Positions 28,201 through 38,600 of a stretch of 64,000 nucleotides of DNA are shown here, one piece after another (the first letter of the stretch is position 1; the number at the start of each line of letters is the position of its first letter). The notes under the pieces are model-generated. The model did not search any database and had not been told where the DNA came from. It saw only the letters and a list, made by a program, of their open reading frames with translations. A program made the translations under genes and the position numbers. The stretch is from Typha latifolia. Its lineage: Eukaryota; Streptophyta; Magnoliopsida; Poales; Typhaceae. The stretch covers positions 2,108,001 through 2,172,000 of the forward strand of contig CM034106.1 in assembly GCA_019914945.1 (NCBI GenBank). The letters are read 5' to 3'.

Positions 28201-31200
28201 CATGAGGCACCCGTATGTGGGGTTTGGGAAGGAAAGATAAATGGATTCTCACCCTATTTCTAAGGAGGTTATTTCCAATACTTGACTCCCTAACCTCTTG
28301 AATATAAGGGGAAGCTTTACTGTCACATCAAATGGCATTCTCCACAGACCCCACACAGGCATGATCATTTTCCATGTACAGATAAATATTCATTAAAAAA
28401 AGTACAGATAGATAAATACATCTATGCTTACAGCTATGGTCTGCTAGTGAAACTTATGGTAAGATGCTTTAGAATATTAGAAGGAAAATGAAGGGTCCAT
28501 GTTAGCAATAGCATGAAGACATTCTTGAATTCCATATTGAGTCAACATCTAGAGGGCCATTTTGGGGTTCGCATAATTTTCCCCTATATCTCAAAATTTT
28601 CGGATAACTTGATAAAAAGTGAGTTGCATCTAACATTATCACAGATGTACATAATTAAGGAACACAAGACAATCAATAATAAAGATATAAACATTCAATT
28701 CATGGTCTGTTGGTCACAAAATTTATTGCTGTAATATAACAAAACAGAGTAAGTCATTTACTAAAACTAAAGCTTCTGTACAGCTAAACTAGATCATTTT
28801 AATTTTATGAAAACTCAAAATTAATACATTGAAAGGAGCAATCGTTGTCTTTCATACTCGTATGAACCACAATAAAAAAGAAAGGTCACTACCTCTTAGA
28901 TTAACATAATTCAGTCCTGAAAGAGGCAGTACATCTAATTAAGGTGAAACTATGACATTTCAAAAGAACTTGCATATTTGACAATAGAATAAGTATAAGA
29001 TTAACATATAATCAACATTCTTAGTGATATGCTTTCAAGAAAAGAAACAGAAGTATCTAATCCATCGCAAAAGCATAAGTGATTATAAATGATACAAATA
29101 TACATGAAGCATATTGTAACTTAACTTGATAAAAAAAATATAAGTATTGTAAACAACTAAACAAGTGCAAATGGATACGGTATGCAGAAAGTAGTTCATC
29201 ATCTTTCAAAACCTTTCCACGAGAGATTAGGCGTTGTTGTTCTGATACTACCCCAGTGACACTAGCAATTTGTTCTTTCAGCAGTGGAACTGGAACCTGC
29301 AAGGATATCAAATGACAGAAAAGTGATATAGACATGATCTAACATAAAGAAGATAACAGGAACATGCCAAAACAACCTCAATCTGATAATCTGATAAGAT
29401 ATCAAATGACAAGGAACACATTCATGCCCTTGTGTGCTGACATAGCTGCATAGGTGCAAGATAATGCTATGCCTCACTTCATGCAACTGTACAAGCTCCA
29501 TAAAAGGAAAAGGACAGTCTACTCACCAAATAGGCAGAGATATATTTTTAGACGCCCATACTAATAAGCAATGTAAGCATATCTTAAAAGATGTAAAATC
29601 CCAAAAAATGTCTTGCCAAGGAACAAGAGAACATAAATTTTGTACAAACTGTTTTAGAACGAAAAAAGGTACACGAAACTTCCACTCAATTATTCAAATG
29701 AAAAAAAAATTATTCGAAAATAAATGTTGGGCCTAAATGAAGTAATGTATCACAAATGGGAGGGAAAAATCTGTAGACGCACGATGAATGAGAATGATGT
29801 GTTTACAAGAGCATAATCCTCAAGCCATACTACCTAACCTCAAGACTCACCTGACTGTATATCACTACATTTAAAAGGCAGTATATGTAATAACCATCAT
29901 CAATAGCAGCCGCCAAAATTATGCATATGTAGGCTTCATCTTTCGCTTGATTAATAGGTACAAAGAACATCTTTAATTCAATTCACGCATACTAATTTAA
30001 TCTATTTTCCACCAATTTTCTGTTTTCCTGAGTCCTGAAAATAAGCTTAAGTGTTAAGTTTTATGCATCTTCATACTTGGGCTTACACCTCACCAATGTG
30101 CACAGCTAGAAATATATCTAAGTCTGAGCCAGTCCAATAGCTTCTTGGATTCCATAGTCCAAAGATTTCAGAAGAGAAAAAAAAATGTGAGGCACCTAGA
30201 TGAGGCAGCAAACAGAATAAGCAAATTAATCCAAATGGAACATACATGTGACTTCGGCATTCCAAGGGATGAGAAAAACAAAAGAAAAAGTAGATTTTAC
30301 TTACCACAACTTGCCGAATATTAGGTATCAATACCATTGCAGTACCAAGTACCAGGGGACAAATAATAAATGTTTAGCATATAGATTAGCACCTATCAAG
30401 CATGGACACGGATATGGTAGGGAGATGGGTTCGGATATGCCGATATGGTAAATGTTGAAAAATAAGGATATGATACACTTAAAATATATAGCTCATATTT
30501 GAATATATTTATGTTTACACATATATATTAGTGAACATGTGTACTTACATTTTCTTAATTGAGGAATTATATATTATTGTTACATGTGATAGTTTATATA
30601 AGGAAACTTCCAATTTATCCATAAAAAGAACTACCGTTCGTAATAAAGGTCTAGCATATTACGTAGTATATTGCTAACTAAGGTGTAAGATAAATAAGCG
30701 AACTCAATCTATAAATAAAAAGAATTGACTATTTTCCCGATAAAGATTGTCAAATTAACAAGCGAAATCAACCTTTTTACAAAGAGAAACCTTCTAGATC
30801 TAATAAGAAATGAAAGGTAATCATCTCCTTTGATTTGACTCGTATTGGCAGGAATCTTAAATGTATCTAAGTATTTGAGAACTATCCACAATATTAATTT
30901 TTATTTTCAAAAATCGGATACTCTAAGAAAGTATCCAACATAGATCTGGAAGTAATCGATGAGTATCGTATCCGATATGGATATGACAAGAGTTTGGAAA
31001 TATCCGTGTTTCCTAGAATAGCACAAGATAAATAGGAACAACCCATTGGCGATGGAATCAAATCATTAATGCATGCAAGGGAAGTAAATAACAAGTTAAA
31101 TAAGGTGTGCCAAGAAGGACGTGCTAAGACTACCTGAAAACTGAAACTGAAGGGAAATAAATTAATATGAGAGGCTCAACCAAATTATTATGATGTAAAT

Positions 31201-31461
31201 AATCCAGACAAAATCAATGATTTAAATGCACTCTGATGACAAGAAGCAAAATCCCAACTGATGAAATATGATCAAAAGAAGTTAATCACTATATGAACTG
31301 AATAAATAATTAAACAAGCACGAAATACCTACACGCTTATTAACACGCAAAGTGTATGTCTGTGAATCCAGAGTTTTAATTTTTATCTCGATAGTAGTCT
31401 CGGGATCTTTAGCCACATCACCCTGTGAGGTACTCACTTCAGCAGCACCATTGCTCCCCAT
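15000..31461 (-). CDS. Ubiquitin-like domain protein, plant Scythe/BAG6-like (At5g42220 type)
   Basis: Fourteen exons join in frame to about 750 residues: 31461-31333, 29296-29179, 27490-27383, 20871-20747, 20647-20579, 20494-20357, 20203-19931, 19169-18978, 18895-18824, 18754-18628, 18559-18098, 16142-15793, 15685-15605, 15008-15000. Phases agree at all junctions. An N-terminal ubiquitin-like domain (about 23-95) contains TTIEIKIKTLDSQTYTLRV and QRLISRGKVLKDDELLSAY. The rest is low-complexity Ser/Gln/Pro/Gly-rich sequence with two helical blocks (about 230-384, including VIPDSLTTIHQYLDFMRDEF) and a basic end (KRPKKE). Animal BAG6/Scythe is a chaperone for tail-anchored and misfolded proteins; the plant role is inferred. 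It is not the calmodulin-binding protein called BAG6 in Arabidopsis. Start: ATG at 31461 directly precedes the conserved N-terminus. Introns are large (2.0, 1.7, 6.5, 2.0 kb); intron 3 is full of transposon DNA, so transcript integrity depends on splicing it out. Confidence 0.92.
16260..18090. other. Intron of the UBL-domain gene, no recognised feature
   Basis: This is AT-rich intron DNA between exons 11 and 12. I see no transposon ends, RNA gene or coding motif. Confidence 0.5.
22202..22233. repeat. (TA)n microsatellite
   Basis: About 16 perfect TA units lie in intron 3 of the UBL-domain gene. Confidence 0.95.
22440..22899. mobile_element. Probable hAT-type non-autonomous element
   Basis: The right end, read in reverse, begins CAGGGGTGGCAATCGAGTAG and continues with repeated words such as GTGTTAA, AACACGAC and CCTATTTA (22620-22880). 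This is the style of plant hAT termini with subterminal repeats. The left end is uncertain: CTGGTGTTGGTAGTTG at 22440 matches the terminus only loosely. No matching 8-bp target duplication was found and no ORF is present. Confidence 0.45.
23921..24150. repeat. Cluster of GCGTTCGAACGC palindromes in a GC-rich island
   Basis: The palindrome GCGTTCGAACGC or close variants occurs at about 23925, 24059, 24111 and 24131, with degraded versions (TTCAAACGC, GCATTCAC) between. Part of it is an imperfect tandem repeat of about 50 bases (CGCATTCACAAATCTAGAGA and CGCGTTCGCAAATCCAGAGA). It lies upstream of the gag-like frame and is probably part of the 5' LTR or leader of the gypsy relic. Confidence 0.7.
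24749..24765 (+). other. Degenerate primer-binding site of a gypsy relic
   Basis: CTAGTATCAGAGCC matches the initiator-Met tRNA complement (TGGTATCAGAGC) used by most plant LTR retrotransposons, except for A at the third base here. It lies 25-40 bases before the ATG of the gag-like frame, the expected place. The LTR should end just upstream, but no second LTR exists to define it. Confidence 0.6.
24791..26640 (+). pseudogene. Decayed Ty3/gypsy gag-protease, antisense in the UBL-gene intron
   Basis: A single reading frame carries a gag N-terminus (MTTTRAMAAQ), a retrotransposon gag domain (about 25380-25850, with WLYKTEQFFAYQG and ALHWFRAV), a CCHC-type knuckle (about 26070-26115, CFRCDEKFVLGHRC) and a pepsin-like protease with the DTGSTHNF active site (26340-26363) and GTQWL. 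The frame stays constant throughout; six stops interrupt it at 24974, 25052, 25262, 25277, 26051 and 26495. Reverse transcriptase, RNase H, integrase and the 3' LTR are missing: after the protease (about 26627-26650) the sequence changes to disease-resistance-gene sequence. Similarity ends there without a frameshift. Confidence 0.85.
26641..27303 (+). pseudogene. NB-ARC fragment of a CC-NBS-LRR (CNL) resistance gene fused to the gypsy relic
   Basis: In the same frame as the upstream gag-protease, the sequence shows NB-ARC motifs in order: kinase-2 (FLLLLDDL, 26774-26794), RNBS-B (KVVLTTRS, about 26867-26890), RNBS-C region (DDDAWRLFLEKVGEE), GLPLALITTGQAM (27050-27088) and RNBS-D-like (LRECFLSCSMWPEDYRM, about 27229-27279). 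The P-loop is absent, as is everything after RNBS-D (no MHD, no LRRs). Stops lie at 26795, 26801 and 27146. The single D-D-L residues of kinase-2 and the spacing are CNL type. The fragment ends in a TA repeat at 27304-27322. It is not a functional receptor. Confidence 0.85.
27500..29178. other. Intron 2 of the UBL-domain gene, no recognised feature
   Basis: AT-rich intron sequence. No transposon end, RNA gene or conserved frame was recognised. Confidence 0.5.
30390..31020. mobile_element. Possible MITE in intron 1 of the UBL-domain gene
   Basis: The left side contains GCATGGACACGGATATGG and the right side, read in reverse, AGGAAACACGGATATTTCC. Each is followed by clusters of CGGATATG and GATATGG words. 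This suggests a degenerate inverted-repeat element of about 630 bases. Ends and target duplication could not be set. Confidence 0.4.
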
Positions 31462-32189
31462 CTGCCTAAACTCAAAAGCACCTACATTATGTATAAAAAT
31501 TTCATTTATTATTCAAAGATGGTCAAAGGCAATAATTTGATAAACTATTAAAATCAATAATATCAAACAATAGTCCAATATCTGCCCTATGGCCAATACT
31601 ATATGGCAATACTGCTCAATTAACTTTACTTTTTTATCCACAGGAAGCTATCGACCGATTTCTTCAAATAGTCAAAACTTATATCATGTTCACATTGCAC
31701 TGAACAGGACAACATTTCTTTAACCCTCAATTGGCCCCGCAGTTACTCGGAATTCCAATATTCCCCAACAACTCTAATCTCTAGCAGATTCTCGATGGCC
31801 TATCGAGTTGATCACAATTCAAAAACTCAACTTTATCTAAAGAAACACTGAGAAAAAGCAGTATTCACGAATAAATTTCAAATATTCTCCAACAATCATC
31901 AAACTTCTAATAGCTCACGGATTATCCACGGCCTATCGACTTGCCCACAGTTCAAAAAACTCAACTTTACCCAAGAAGAACACCGGAGAAAGCAACCCGT
32001 ACAAAGAAAGACAAAATCTTTGAAGCACCCAGTTCCCAAAAGATCAAAAGAGGCGGCCAATGGGTTCAACTCCACTTGAAGAAGATGGATCCAATTTTGA
32101 GACCACGAAAATGAATCCAATCTGATGGAGATCTCTATGACTCTATTTCCTGGAACCGCGACAGCTCCGAGACGAACCTTCGCAGGGAG

Positions 32190-32191
<2 letters not shown>

Positions 32192-32250
<59 letters not shown>
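32192..32250. repeat. (GA)n tract in the 5' leader region of the UBL-domain gene
   Basis: About 29 GA units lie 730 bases upstream of the start codon, so the transcribed strand reads (CT)n. The start codon is preceded by an acceptor-like TTTAG at about 31466-31470, which suggests a 5'UTR intron and a leader exon near 31900-32190. GA/CT tracts are frequent in plant promoters and leaders; a regulatory role is inference. Confidence 0.7.
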
Positions 32251-32257
<7 letters not shown>

Positions 32258-32654
32258 AAGAATTTAGGATATCGATTGCTCTTCTCCCTGTTATGTAAGT
32301 GGTATCTATTTTATATAATTAGTGGGAGGAGTAAATCTAATAATATATATATATGGAAAATTGGGGCCGCCGCTTACTTGGCCTTCAAATTTTCACTAAA
32401 TAAATTTATGATTAATTCTTGTGCTAGATACATTCTACGCTCTCCGTATTTGGACCAAAATAACTTTACTTCCTAAACTTTATTTTATATCCCTTTACTT
32501 TTTTTGCATTTTTAACTAGTATTAATTGTTAAAATTTTGTATTCAAAGTTTATGATGCTAATGTCTTTGTAATATAAAAATCATTACTAGCCTGAAATTT
32601 TATTTTATATCGCTGAGCTACTGGTAATTTCTATTTTGCACTAATTATTAGTTT

Positions 32655-32940
32655 TTTTGGCTCGGGCTCAACTCGACTGAAGCTTCACTCAACTCAGCTC
32701 AAATATAATATTTATTAATATATATATATAACTATTAAATATTTGATTTAATGTTTGCTATTCTATTTAACCCTAAGGCTAAAAATATTCCCCTTTATAA
32801 ACCCAACCATCTCTTTTTCCATAAATTAGGCTACAGTTGAACTGAGCCAAGCCTATAGCCCAAACTAGGTTCGAAATTAATTTTTAGGTGAGCTTGAGCT
32901 AGAGCTGGCTTACTTAAACTCGGCTCATTTATACTCCTAC
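32655..32940. mobile_element. hAT-family non-autonomous relic
   Basis: The left part reads GGCTCGGGCTCAACTCGACT and the right part GAGCTTGAGCTAGAGCTGGC, then AACTCGGCTCATTTATACTCCT. This is a degraded version of the terminal style of the hAT element at 35630-40971. No ORF or target duplication was found. Confidence 0.5.
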
Positions 32941-33430
32941 TTGAGCTCACTTTACGTTTTACTTGCATGTCCGACTTTTTCTATTTTTATTCCAACTTTA
33001 CTTTTATTAAGCGGTGAAGAGAGAGAGAGATGTATAATATGCATTTAATATAGTCCGACTTTTTTAGTAAATTATATTATTATGTCACTTTTTGTTTTGG
33101 AAAGACGCCAATATTAATAAATATTTGCTCTCTCTCTCGTATATATTTATTGTAATATGTAAATGATTATGAATTAAAGTTTTGCGAACTAGTACGATGT
33201 TAGGCTTGCCTCATTTACACTCCTACTTGAGCTCACTTTACGTTTTACTTGCATGTCCAACTTTTTCTATTTTTCTTCCCGCTTTACTCGTATTAAGTGG
33301 TGAAGAGAGAGATGTATAATATGCATTTAATACAGTCGGACTATTTTAGTAAATTATATTATTTTGTCACTTTTTGTTTTGGGAAGACGCTAATATTAAT
33401 AAATATTTGCTCTCTCATATATATTTATTG
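32924..33430. repeat. Direct duplication, two copies of about 225 bases
   Basis: Copy 1 (32924-33152) and copy 2 (33210-33430) share long identical stretches, such as CTTGAGCTCACTTTACGTTT and TGTATAATATGCATTTAATA, with scattered substitutions and a shorter GA run in copy 2. They are separated by about 57 bases. Both begin in the right terminus of the hAT-like relic (CTCATTTATACTCCTAC and CTCATTTACACTCCTAC). Confidence 0.9.
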
Positions 33431-33535
33431 CCCAAACGACAAGAGCTTCTCGAAGCCTACATCACCCCTCCTAAGTTGCAAGACTTAGGCACCAACTCTA
33501 CACTGGTTAGTTTCTGTAATCATTTTTGGTTGAAT

Positions 33536-33600
33536 GCCATTTTGGGGTTTTAGGGTTTAAAGACAACTCAATGCATTTTGGGGTTTTAGGGTTTAAAGAT
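33536..33600 (+). repeat. Two-unit direct repeat with telo-box core
   Basis: The segment CATTTTGGGGTTTTAGGGTTTAAAGA occurs twice, 36-37 bases apart (as a description: starts near 33538 and 33574). Each holds TTTTAGGGTTTAAA, a plant telo-box (AAACCCTAA on the other strand), a known element of promoters of highly expressed genes. It lies 90-150 bases upstream of the GRF zinc-finger ATG, so it could be part of that promoter or leader. Confidence 0.75.
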
Positions 33601-33684
33601 GATTAAAATAATGAGAAGTTAATGTTTCATCTTCTGGAGTTAAATTTTAGTTTGTTAAAATTCTTATAGATTTGTTTGACTACA

Positions 33685-34111
33685 ATGAGCTCAAGCATGG
33701 GATCATCAACTAGGCCCAATTGGAATGATATGGATTATATGTTCAATTGCCCTTGTGGCAGGGGAAATTGCAATGTAAGAACATCTATGACGCAAAAGAA
33801 TAAAAATATAAAGTTCTATTGCTACCCGGGAAGAAAGGTATCATCAATTTGCAAAACCCTGCTTGTTACATTTCATTGATATAAATATGATAGAATAATA
33901 ATGTCAATTTTACTTGAATTTGCAGGATGACAAGTGTGACTTTTTTGCATGGTGTGATGATATCAATTTTCTTCCCATAAATCTCAAATACCAACCGTAC
34001 ATAGTTGAACTTAAATTGGAGTTAAAGGAAAAGAAGATTGGAAAGATCTATAAGACTCTTAGGTTGGAAATTATTGTGATGTTATTTTTTGTATCACTCT
34101 ATTTGAAGTGA
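33685..34111 (+). CDS. Small GRF-type zinc-finger protein
   Basis: Two exons (33685-33837 and 33926-34111) join in frame at a GT-AG intron, giving about 112 residues. The GRF finger spans the intron: CPCGRGNCNVRTSMTQK, then a FYCYPGRK segment, then DDKCDFFAWCDD in exon 2. After it come a Lys/Glu-rich probable coiled coil and a hydrophobic tail (about LEIIVMLFFVSLYL), the usual build of small plant zf-GRF proteins. Such proteins are often encoded next to MuDR transposase genes. This one is convergent with the MuDR pseudogene starting 1 kb downstream. The first ATG of the open frame is at 33685. Function is unknown; single-stranded nucleic-acid binding is known for some GRF domains. It could be part of the mobile element and is not necessarily a host gene. 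Confidence 0.7.
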
Positions 34112-35112
34112 TTCAAAAATGATATATTTATAATATTTTAAAATTGTCTTAATATTTTATCATTTTGTTGTAGTTCAGTTGGAAACTTGTGAGTTATGTT
34201 ATCTAAAGTTCAATTAAGAATTTATGGAATCAAACTTGCTATGTTGTTTGAAGTTCAACTGTATACTTCTAAAGTTCATTTTCACTAGAAAATGAGTCAG
34301 AGTGTGTCCCAAATATTGACAAAATTGATATGAGGACACTCAGACAAGAGGGAAGCCTTCAAAGGTTTTGAGTGACTATCTATCTGTTCAGAATAAGAAG
34401 CTTCTGTCTCTCTTTCACTTGAATCAGATGATTGTCCTGCAGAAAATTTTGAATCCTCAACTCTCTCAGGCAAGCTCATCATTACCTAGGAAAATATGCA
34501 AATGTGCCAACTCTTACATCACTAACAAGGTTTAAAACCAACTCTTACAATCATTCACAGGAAAAGATGCCCAAAATGTTAAGAAGTTTGATTCCATAAA
34601 TTATCAACTCTAAACCATAATAGATGAGCATAATATCATCGAAACTTACATCCCAAACACCATAATAGCCTTGATTTACTCATCCCATACATGAGAACAC
34701 ATCTAAAATAGAATAACATACTTAAAACTTGAAAAATAATCTGATAGCACATCATAATTTAACACAAATTCATCATAACTATGAAGAATATCATAATACA
34801 TCACATAGGTGATAATAGAAAATACATCACAATAGGTGATAATAAGAAATACATCACAGTAGGCCATAATAAAATTGACCAAAAATGGCTCTATAAGCGA
34901 TATTAGATTCCAATGTACAAAAAATGGCTTTGTAGGCCATGACAAAATAGACAAAAAAAAAATGGCTCCATCAGAAGCATTCATGCTTGAAACCTGTAAA
35001 TGATAACCATCAAAGCATCCATACTTGAAACCTACAAATGATAAAAACATATGCTATTAAGCAGGTTAGAGATTTCAATATATATATAAAATATAATATA
35101 TGCTAAAATTAC
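34112..35112. other. Spacer between the GRF gene and the MuDR pseudogene
   Basis: AT-rich. A short minus-strand frame at 34482-34297 (Ser/Glu-rich, 61 codons) has no recognised motif. An imperfect tandem patch of CATCACAATAGGTGATAATA type lies at about 34800-34870. No convincing gene. Confidence 0.45.
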
Positions 35113-35621
35113 CTACTGTGTACTGCTTGCAAATTGGTGCATAGATCTAGTAATACATCTCTTCCATCCTCTCCCTCTATTACTTACGTCACCCCTCCCT
35201 CGACTTCTTCCTCTTACATTTGAAGTAGAAGGTGCTCCAACAGATGCACTCTCTCCTATTGGCTCCTTACAACTTCTTCTATTGTGCCCTTACCCTCCAT
35301 ATCGTCCACAAATTTTGGTGGGTCTCATTAGTTCATATGGCAATAACTCTTCATTCAGGCCCCTAATCCTCTTTTTTCTAGATCTCCCTCTAGGTCGATT
35401 TCTTTGTGGAGCAAAAACATCTAGACCAACTTCAAGGTCTTTCCATAACTTTTTATCTGGAAGTGGTGCTATACTTGCTGCATATATAGCTCGATACTTC
35501 TCAATAGTGAAGTAATCATCTATATAATCGGATACGTTTCGACGAATTGATAAAATAAAAGCTGCAGCGTGAACACAAGTGAATCCACATATTTGCCATC
35601 TTCCACATGAACAATAACGTG

Positions 35622-35629
35622 TATCCAAC
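35622..35629. repeat. Left target-site duplication of the hAT element
   Basis: TATCCAAC, identical to 40972-40979. Confidence 0.93.
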
Positions 35630-38600
35630 TAGGGGTGTAAACGAGCCGAGCCTGAGTGAATCGGCTGCTGCTCAGGCTCGGCTCGAAATTAATTTTGAGC
35701 TTCTTTATTGGGCTCAGGCTCGGCTCGCCTCAGCTTGAGCCGAGCCTGATCGAGCCCGAGTCTGAAACAAGCCTATTATCAAGCCTCACTTCGAGCCGAG
35801 CTGGCTCAAGCTAGACCGAGCCCAAGCTGAGCCACAACATATTTAAATTGAAAAAAAAAGCTGAAATTGAATTATAATAAAAGCCAACCAAATGAACTTA
35901 ACTTAAATTATACAAAACCTTACTAAAGCCAACCAAATTATCATACCAATTGCAAAATATTAACATAGTACTATTCATCAAAATTTGGCTCAAAACAATC
36001 ACACCAATTTCAAAAATTTTACTAGTAAATATAACAAAAGCCAACCAAATGAATTTAACTTAAATTATACAAAACTTTACTAAAGCCAACCAAATTATCA
36101 CGCCAATTGCAAAATATTAACATATGGTAATTCATCAAATTTTGGCTCAAAACAAATCCAAATTTTGACATGACATCCAAATCATAAGTCTATCACTTGC
36201 TAAATATTACAATATAAAGTACTTAACTTATATCTTGCCAAATATTACAATAAAATCTGATAACATGCCAAATATTACAACTAAATTTATTTGGCACTCT
36301 CAGGTCTCAACACTAAAAATAAGCTTCATCCTATAACGGCAAAAAAAGAAGGAAATAAGTTAATTGCAGCTTAAACATCATTACAACTAGTATAAACAAA
36401 CAATGATAGGAAAATTCAGAAAATTCAGTTGTTAATTGGAATGCCATGATCACTGAACATATAAAAAGAAAAGATCTTAGTTTAGCCTAATGATTGGCAC
36501 ATATACTTATAATCATTATTTATGCACAAAAAACTAAGAAATATGTATAACCTAAATGTTCAGTGATCATGGCATACCAATTAAGTCAAATAATACTTTT
36601 TAATATATCCTTGCCTCTTCTATCATCTATGCAAATGAAAATGCTATACAAATGGAAAAGACATACAATATATGATACCTAAAGATCAAACTACATTTGG
36701 AATCCTCACAAACACATTATCCATTGCCGACACCTAAAGAAAATAAGATTATAAAAAAGAAGTTAGCAATAGTTTATAAAAACATAAAATGAGAAAAATT
36801 TATTATGAGAAGTATAGTACACATACCCCTAGAGGAGCTGATTTGTTTTTTTGATGATTCTCTAATCCAATTTCTTCCACATATCAAAACCTCCACTGTC
36901 TCGAAAGACAAAGAGCTTCGAAAATTATTTAGAACTCTACCGCCGGCGCTAAAAGCTAATTCAGATGCAACAGTGGTAAATAGGAACCGAAATGATATCT
37001 CGAGCCATCTTGGAAAGAATAGGAAATTTCAACATGTTTAGTCTCCACCATTCTAGAGCATCAAACTTGTCAATCAAACTTATAGTCTGCTCCTCTAAGT
37101 ATATTTCTAATTCAAATTTCAGAGGTTCAACTGCATTTGTTGATTTCAAAAAATTTGTAAACTCTGCTTGACCTTCTGATCCTTTAGCACCAATCAAGTC
37201 ATCACTCTTATCAAGTTGAGATCTATCATTCATTCCATTATTTTCACCTGATGCATTCTCAAGTTCATATGATTCAAAAATAGTATACAACACTTTGTGG
37301 ACCCTTTGCATGTTTATTTAAGCTTCTACAAAGCAATATATTTTTAGAAAACAAAAATTGTCACTGCCAATAACATATCACATTCTTCCCAATACTTATC
37401 AAATTTCTTTCTCATTTCTATACCCATATCCTTCAAAAAGTAGAATTCACTTTCACATCTTTTATTTAAAGCTTCTTTCACTTTTCATAAATCAATCAAA
37501 AATAGATTTGCAGTAGGATATGAACTTCCCGATATAATTTGAGTAACATCATAAAAGTTTTTTAAAAATTCACAGACTTTTGCAGCTTTAAACCAATCAT
37601 CTTCTAAAGGTAGTCATTTGTAATTTGCATCTCTCGTTGCATATTGTTCAAAAACTTTTTGGTACACAAAAGCATGCTCTAATATAACATATGTAGAATT
37701 CCAACAAGTTGCAGCATCCAAAGCTAAACCCTTAGAAGTAGGAACAGAGAGTTGTCTTACAATTTCACCAAACTTATACATACGCGAATGACTCTTTTTT
37801 AAGTAACACTGCATCTGATATTTTCAATGACATCTTGAATGACATGGATCCCATCTTGAACAACTAGATTTAAAATGTGAGCACACATCTAACATGAAAA
37901 ATAAGCCCCTTGAAGCACAATTTATCTCTAACTTGAAAGTTATTCATAATAGTCTTAGCAGCAACATCATTAGCGGAGGCATTGTCTAAGGTAATAGTTG
38001 ATACTTTATCCTCTATTCCCTAAGCAATTAAACAATCAATAATAGCATCTGAAATAACAACTCCAGTGTGTAGAGGTTCCAATTGATAAAAGTTGATAAT
38101 GCGTTTTTGTAAAGTCCAATCAGAATCAACAAAATGAGCAGTCAAAGACATATACCCAATATTTTGATTTGAGGTCCACAAATCTGAAGTCAAACTAATT
38201 CTATTAGTTCCTTTCAAAAGCAATTTCACTTCTTCTTTTGCAGATTCATATACTTTCATGAAATCACTTCTCATTGTGTTTCTAGAAATCCATTCATAAT
38301 GTGGATTAAGAACCTTCAGAAGAATATTAAACCATGTATGCTCAACCATATTAAAAGGATACTCATGTACCATCATCATTTTTGCCATTATTTCTCTCAC
38401 CACATTTTGGTTGTATCTTGATGAAATAGTTTTGAGATAATTTTCTTCTATAGTTAAAGTCCCGGTAACACTAGATGCAGAAGCAAAAGGAATTTTTTTT
38501 TGTCCTTTACCTACCAAACCAGTGCAAAATTTCACATGTCTTTTTATGTGTGAAGTTATGCCTTGCTTAGGAACATTAAATAATGACGGGCAATTATTAC

